A stretch of 64,000 bases of DNA from Echinicola rosea (GTDB taxonomy: Bacteria > Bacteroidota > Bacteroidia > Cytophagales > Cyclobacteriaceae). The DNA lies in the NCBI RefSeq assembly GCF_005281475.1, contig NZ_CP040106.1, positions 5,012,001 through 5,076,000 of the forward strand. Reading direction: 5' to 3'. The notes beneath the pieces are model-generated. The model was given only the letters and a program-made list of their open reading frames with translations, did not search any database and was not told the origin of the DNA. The stretch's first letter is position 1; each line of letters opens with the position of its first letter. Shown here piece after piece: positions 62,974 through 64,000 of the stretch. The position numbers were made by a program, and so were the translations under genes.

Positions 62974-64000
62974 CTAGCTCGCTTTGATAATTCCAATGGC
63001 CTCCTCCAAGGTATGCATTTCCTGTTCCCCTGTCTTTAGGTTTTTTAAGGCTACCTTGTGCTCCGCGATTTCATTGTCCCCTATCATCATCACATAAGGG
63101 ATTTGCTTCTTGTCCGCATAGTTAAATTGCTTTTTGACTTTGGACAGGTCTGGATATATCTCCGCTGACAAACCGGCTTTTCTCAGGCTGTTCAGCACTT
63201 TCAGTCCGTAATCCCTGCCCTTCTCATCAAAATAACCAATCATCACTGAGGTGGAATGCATATCATCCGCTGGAAAAAGCCCAAGCTCGTCAAGCACATC
63301 ATAAATCCGGTCCACTCCAAAAGAAAATCCAACACCGGATACCCCTTCAAGCCCAAATACCCCAGTAAGGTTATCATACCTGCCTCCTCCACTTACAGAG
63401 CCGATGGAAACATGGTTTACTTTTACTTCAAATATCGCTCCTGTATAATAGGACAATCCCCGCGCAAGGACCACGTCAAAATCCACATGATCTTGGTTTT
63501 CACCAAACTCCGCCAACAGGGTAAAGACTTCTTCCAACTCCGAAACACCTTTAAGTCCCTCTTCACTGTCCGCCAAAAACTCCTTCAGATAGGCCAATTT
63601 CTCATTATTACTTCCCTTCAAATCAATGATGGGCGTAAGCTTTTGGATCGCCTCTCCTTCAAAGCCTCGCTGTGACAGTTCTTCTTGTACTTTTTCCCAG
63701 CCTATTTTGTCCAGCTTATCTATGGCCACACACAATTCTCCTTCTTTGCCCGGTTCTCCGATCACCGATGATATTCCGGTAAGTATCTTACGATTATTGA
63801 TCTTAATGTCATAATCTTTCAAATCCAATGCCGCAAACACCCGCCTGATCATCAATAGAATTTCCGTTTCACATATTAGGCTATCGGTACCTACCACATC
63901 AGCATCACACTGGTAAAACTCCCGGTATCTTCCCTTCTGAGGCCTGTCTGCCCGCCAAACCGGCTGGATCTGGTAGCGCTTGAACGGAAAGGTAATATCG
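62974..64000 (-). CDS. hisS: histidyl-tRNA synthetase (partial)
   Basis: The minus frame stays open to the window end, and the residues up to the edge read RYQIQPVWRADRPQKGRYREF, which is motif 2 of class II HisRS. Hence the gene continues upstream outside the window and the GTG at 63897 is not the start. ARGLSYYTGAIFEV and SGGGRYDNL (the HisA/HisB signatures) and a C-terminal anticodon domain follow. It charges tRNA-His and is essential. Confidence 0.95.
   Translation of the reverse strand, partial: DITFPFKRYQIQPVWRADRPQKGRYREFYQCDADVVGTDSLICETEILLMIRRVFAALDLKDYDIKINNRKILTGISSVIGEPGKEGELCVAIDKLDKIGWEKVQEELSQRGFEGEAIQKLTPIIDLKGSNNEKLAYLKEFLADSEEGLKGVSELEEVFTLLAEFGENQDHVDFDVVLARGLSYYTGAIFEVKVNHVSIGSVSGGGRYDNLTGVFGLEGVSGVGFSFGVDRIYDVLDELGLFPADDMHSTSVMIGYFDEKGRDYGLKVLNSLRKAGLSAEIYPDLSKVKKQFNYADKKQIPYVMMIGDNEIAEHKVALKNLKTGEQEMHTLEEAIGIIKAS

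Noticed and set aside
63897..63899. GTG as the start of hisS
   Set aside because: The frame continues upstream with class II motif 2 residues to the window edge, so the gene is truncated by the window and does not start here.
1..64000. CRISPR array, tRNA or rRNA genes
   Set aside because: No regularly spaced direct repeats and no cloverleaf or rRNA sequence was noticed on reading. A tRNAscan or Rfam run would be decisive.

Overview
The window looks like chromosomal DNA of a marine-type Bacteroidota bacterium, most likely order Cytophagales (Cyclobacteriaceae, Echinicola/Cyclobacterium/Algoriphagus-like). The reasons are a TonB receptor with an N-terminal carboxypeptidase-regulatory domain, 6-bladed beta-propeller lipoproteins, a DUF4143-type ATPase relic, Bacteroidota-style AddA/AddB proteins, TAnnTTTG-type promoter boxes and weak use of Shine-Dalgarno sites. 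This is inferred from gene style, not from a marker gene. No rRNA, tRNA or CRISPR array was seen.

Layout. 0-10.5 kb: a periplasmic redox/metal module on the + strand. It holds two di-haem MauG/MbnH-type peroxidases, two MbnP-like lipoproteins, an outer-membrane barrel whose mature end starts with CxxC, and a small Cys protein. A porin lies on the opposite strand, followed by a TonB receptor with a Cys pair in its plug and a thioredoxin-fold protein. 10.6-18.6 kb: pirin, glycerate kinase, alanine/glycine symporter, glutamate 5-kinase and a 6-phosphogluconolactonase-like protein, separated by decayed DNA. That DNA includes a DUF4143 ATPase pseudogene split by a repeat. 18.8-25 kb: a 1494-residue tandem UvrA with four ATPase modules, and glucose-6-phosphate isomerase. 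25.3-33.5 kb: a minus-strand cluster of a transglutaminase-like lipoprotein, a small Cys-containing secreted peptide (NVEALA-like), two paralogous beta-propeller lipoproteins, a membrane thioredoxin-like protein and an O-antigen-ligase-like TPR membrane protein. 33.7-36 kb: a graveyard of repeats and gene remnants containing an ORF-less group II intron. 36-47 kb: GH31 glycosidase, aconitase, an exo/endonuclease-fold membrane protein, the MlaEFD lipid transporter, and a histidine-kinase-like protein without a catalytic domain. 47-64 kb: housekeeping, with a YCII-like protein, AddB and AddA, YdcF, CBS, the glycosylasparaginase-CutC-lipoprotein operon, a TPR lipoprotein, PspC-like, glycosyltransferase, YbaB and the 3' part of hisS.

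How it fits together. The first module reads as a metal (possibly copper) capture system coupled to haem-based protein oxidation. The 25.9-31.4 kb operon reads as a secreted-peptide system: promoter with tandem repeats, peptide gene, a 13-bp stem-loop, then propellers, thioredoxin and ligase-like protein. It is the best candidate here for an undescribed system. A composite noncoding repeat is present in inverted orientation at 17.2-17.7 and 34.4-35.5 kb, so it brackets the tandem-UvrA and peptide regions.
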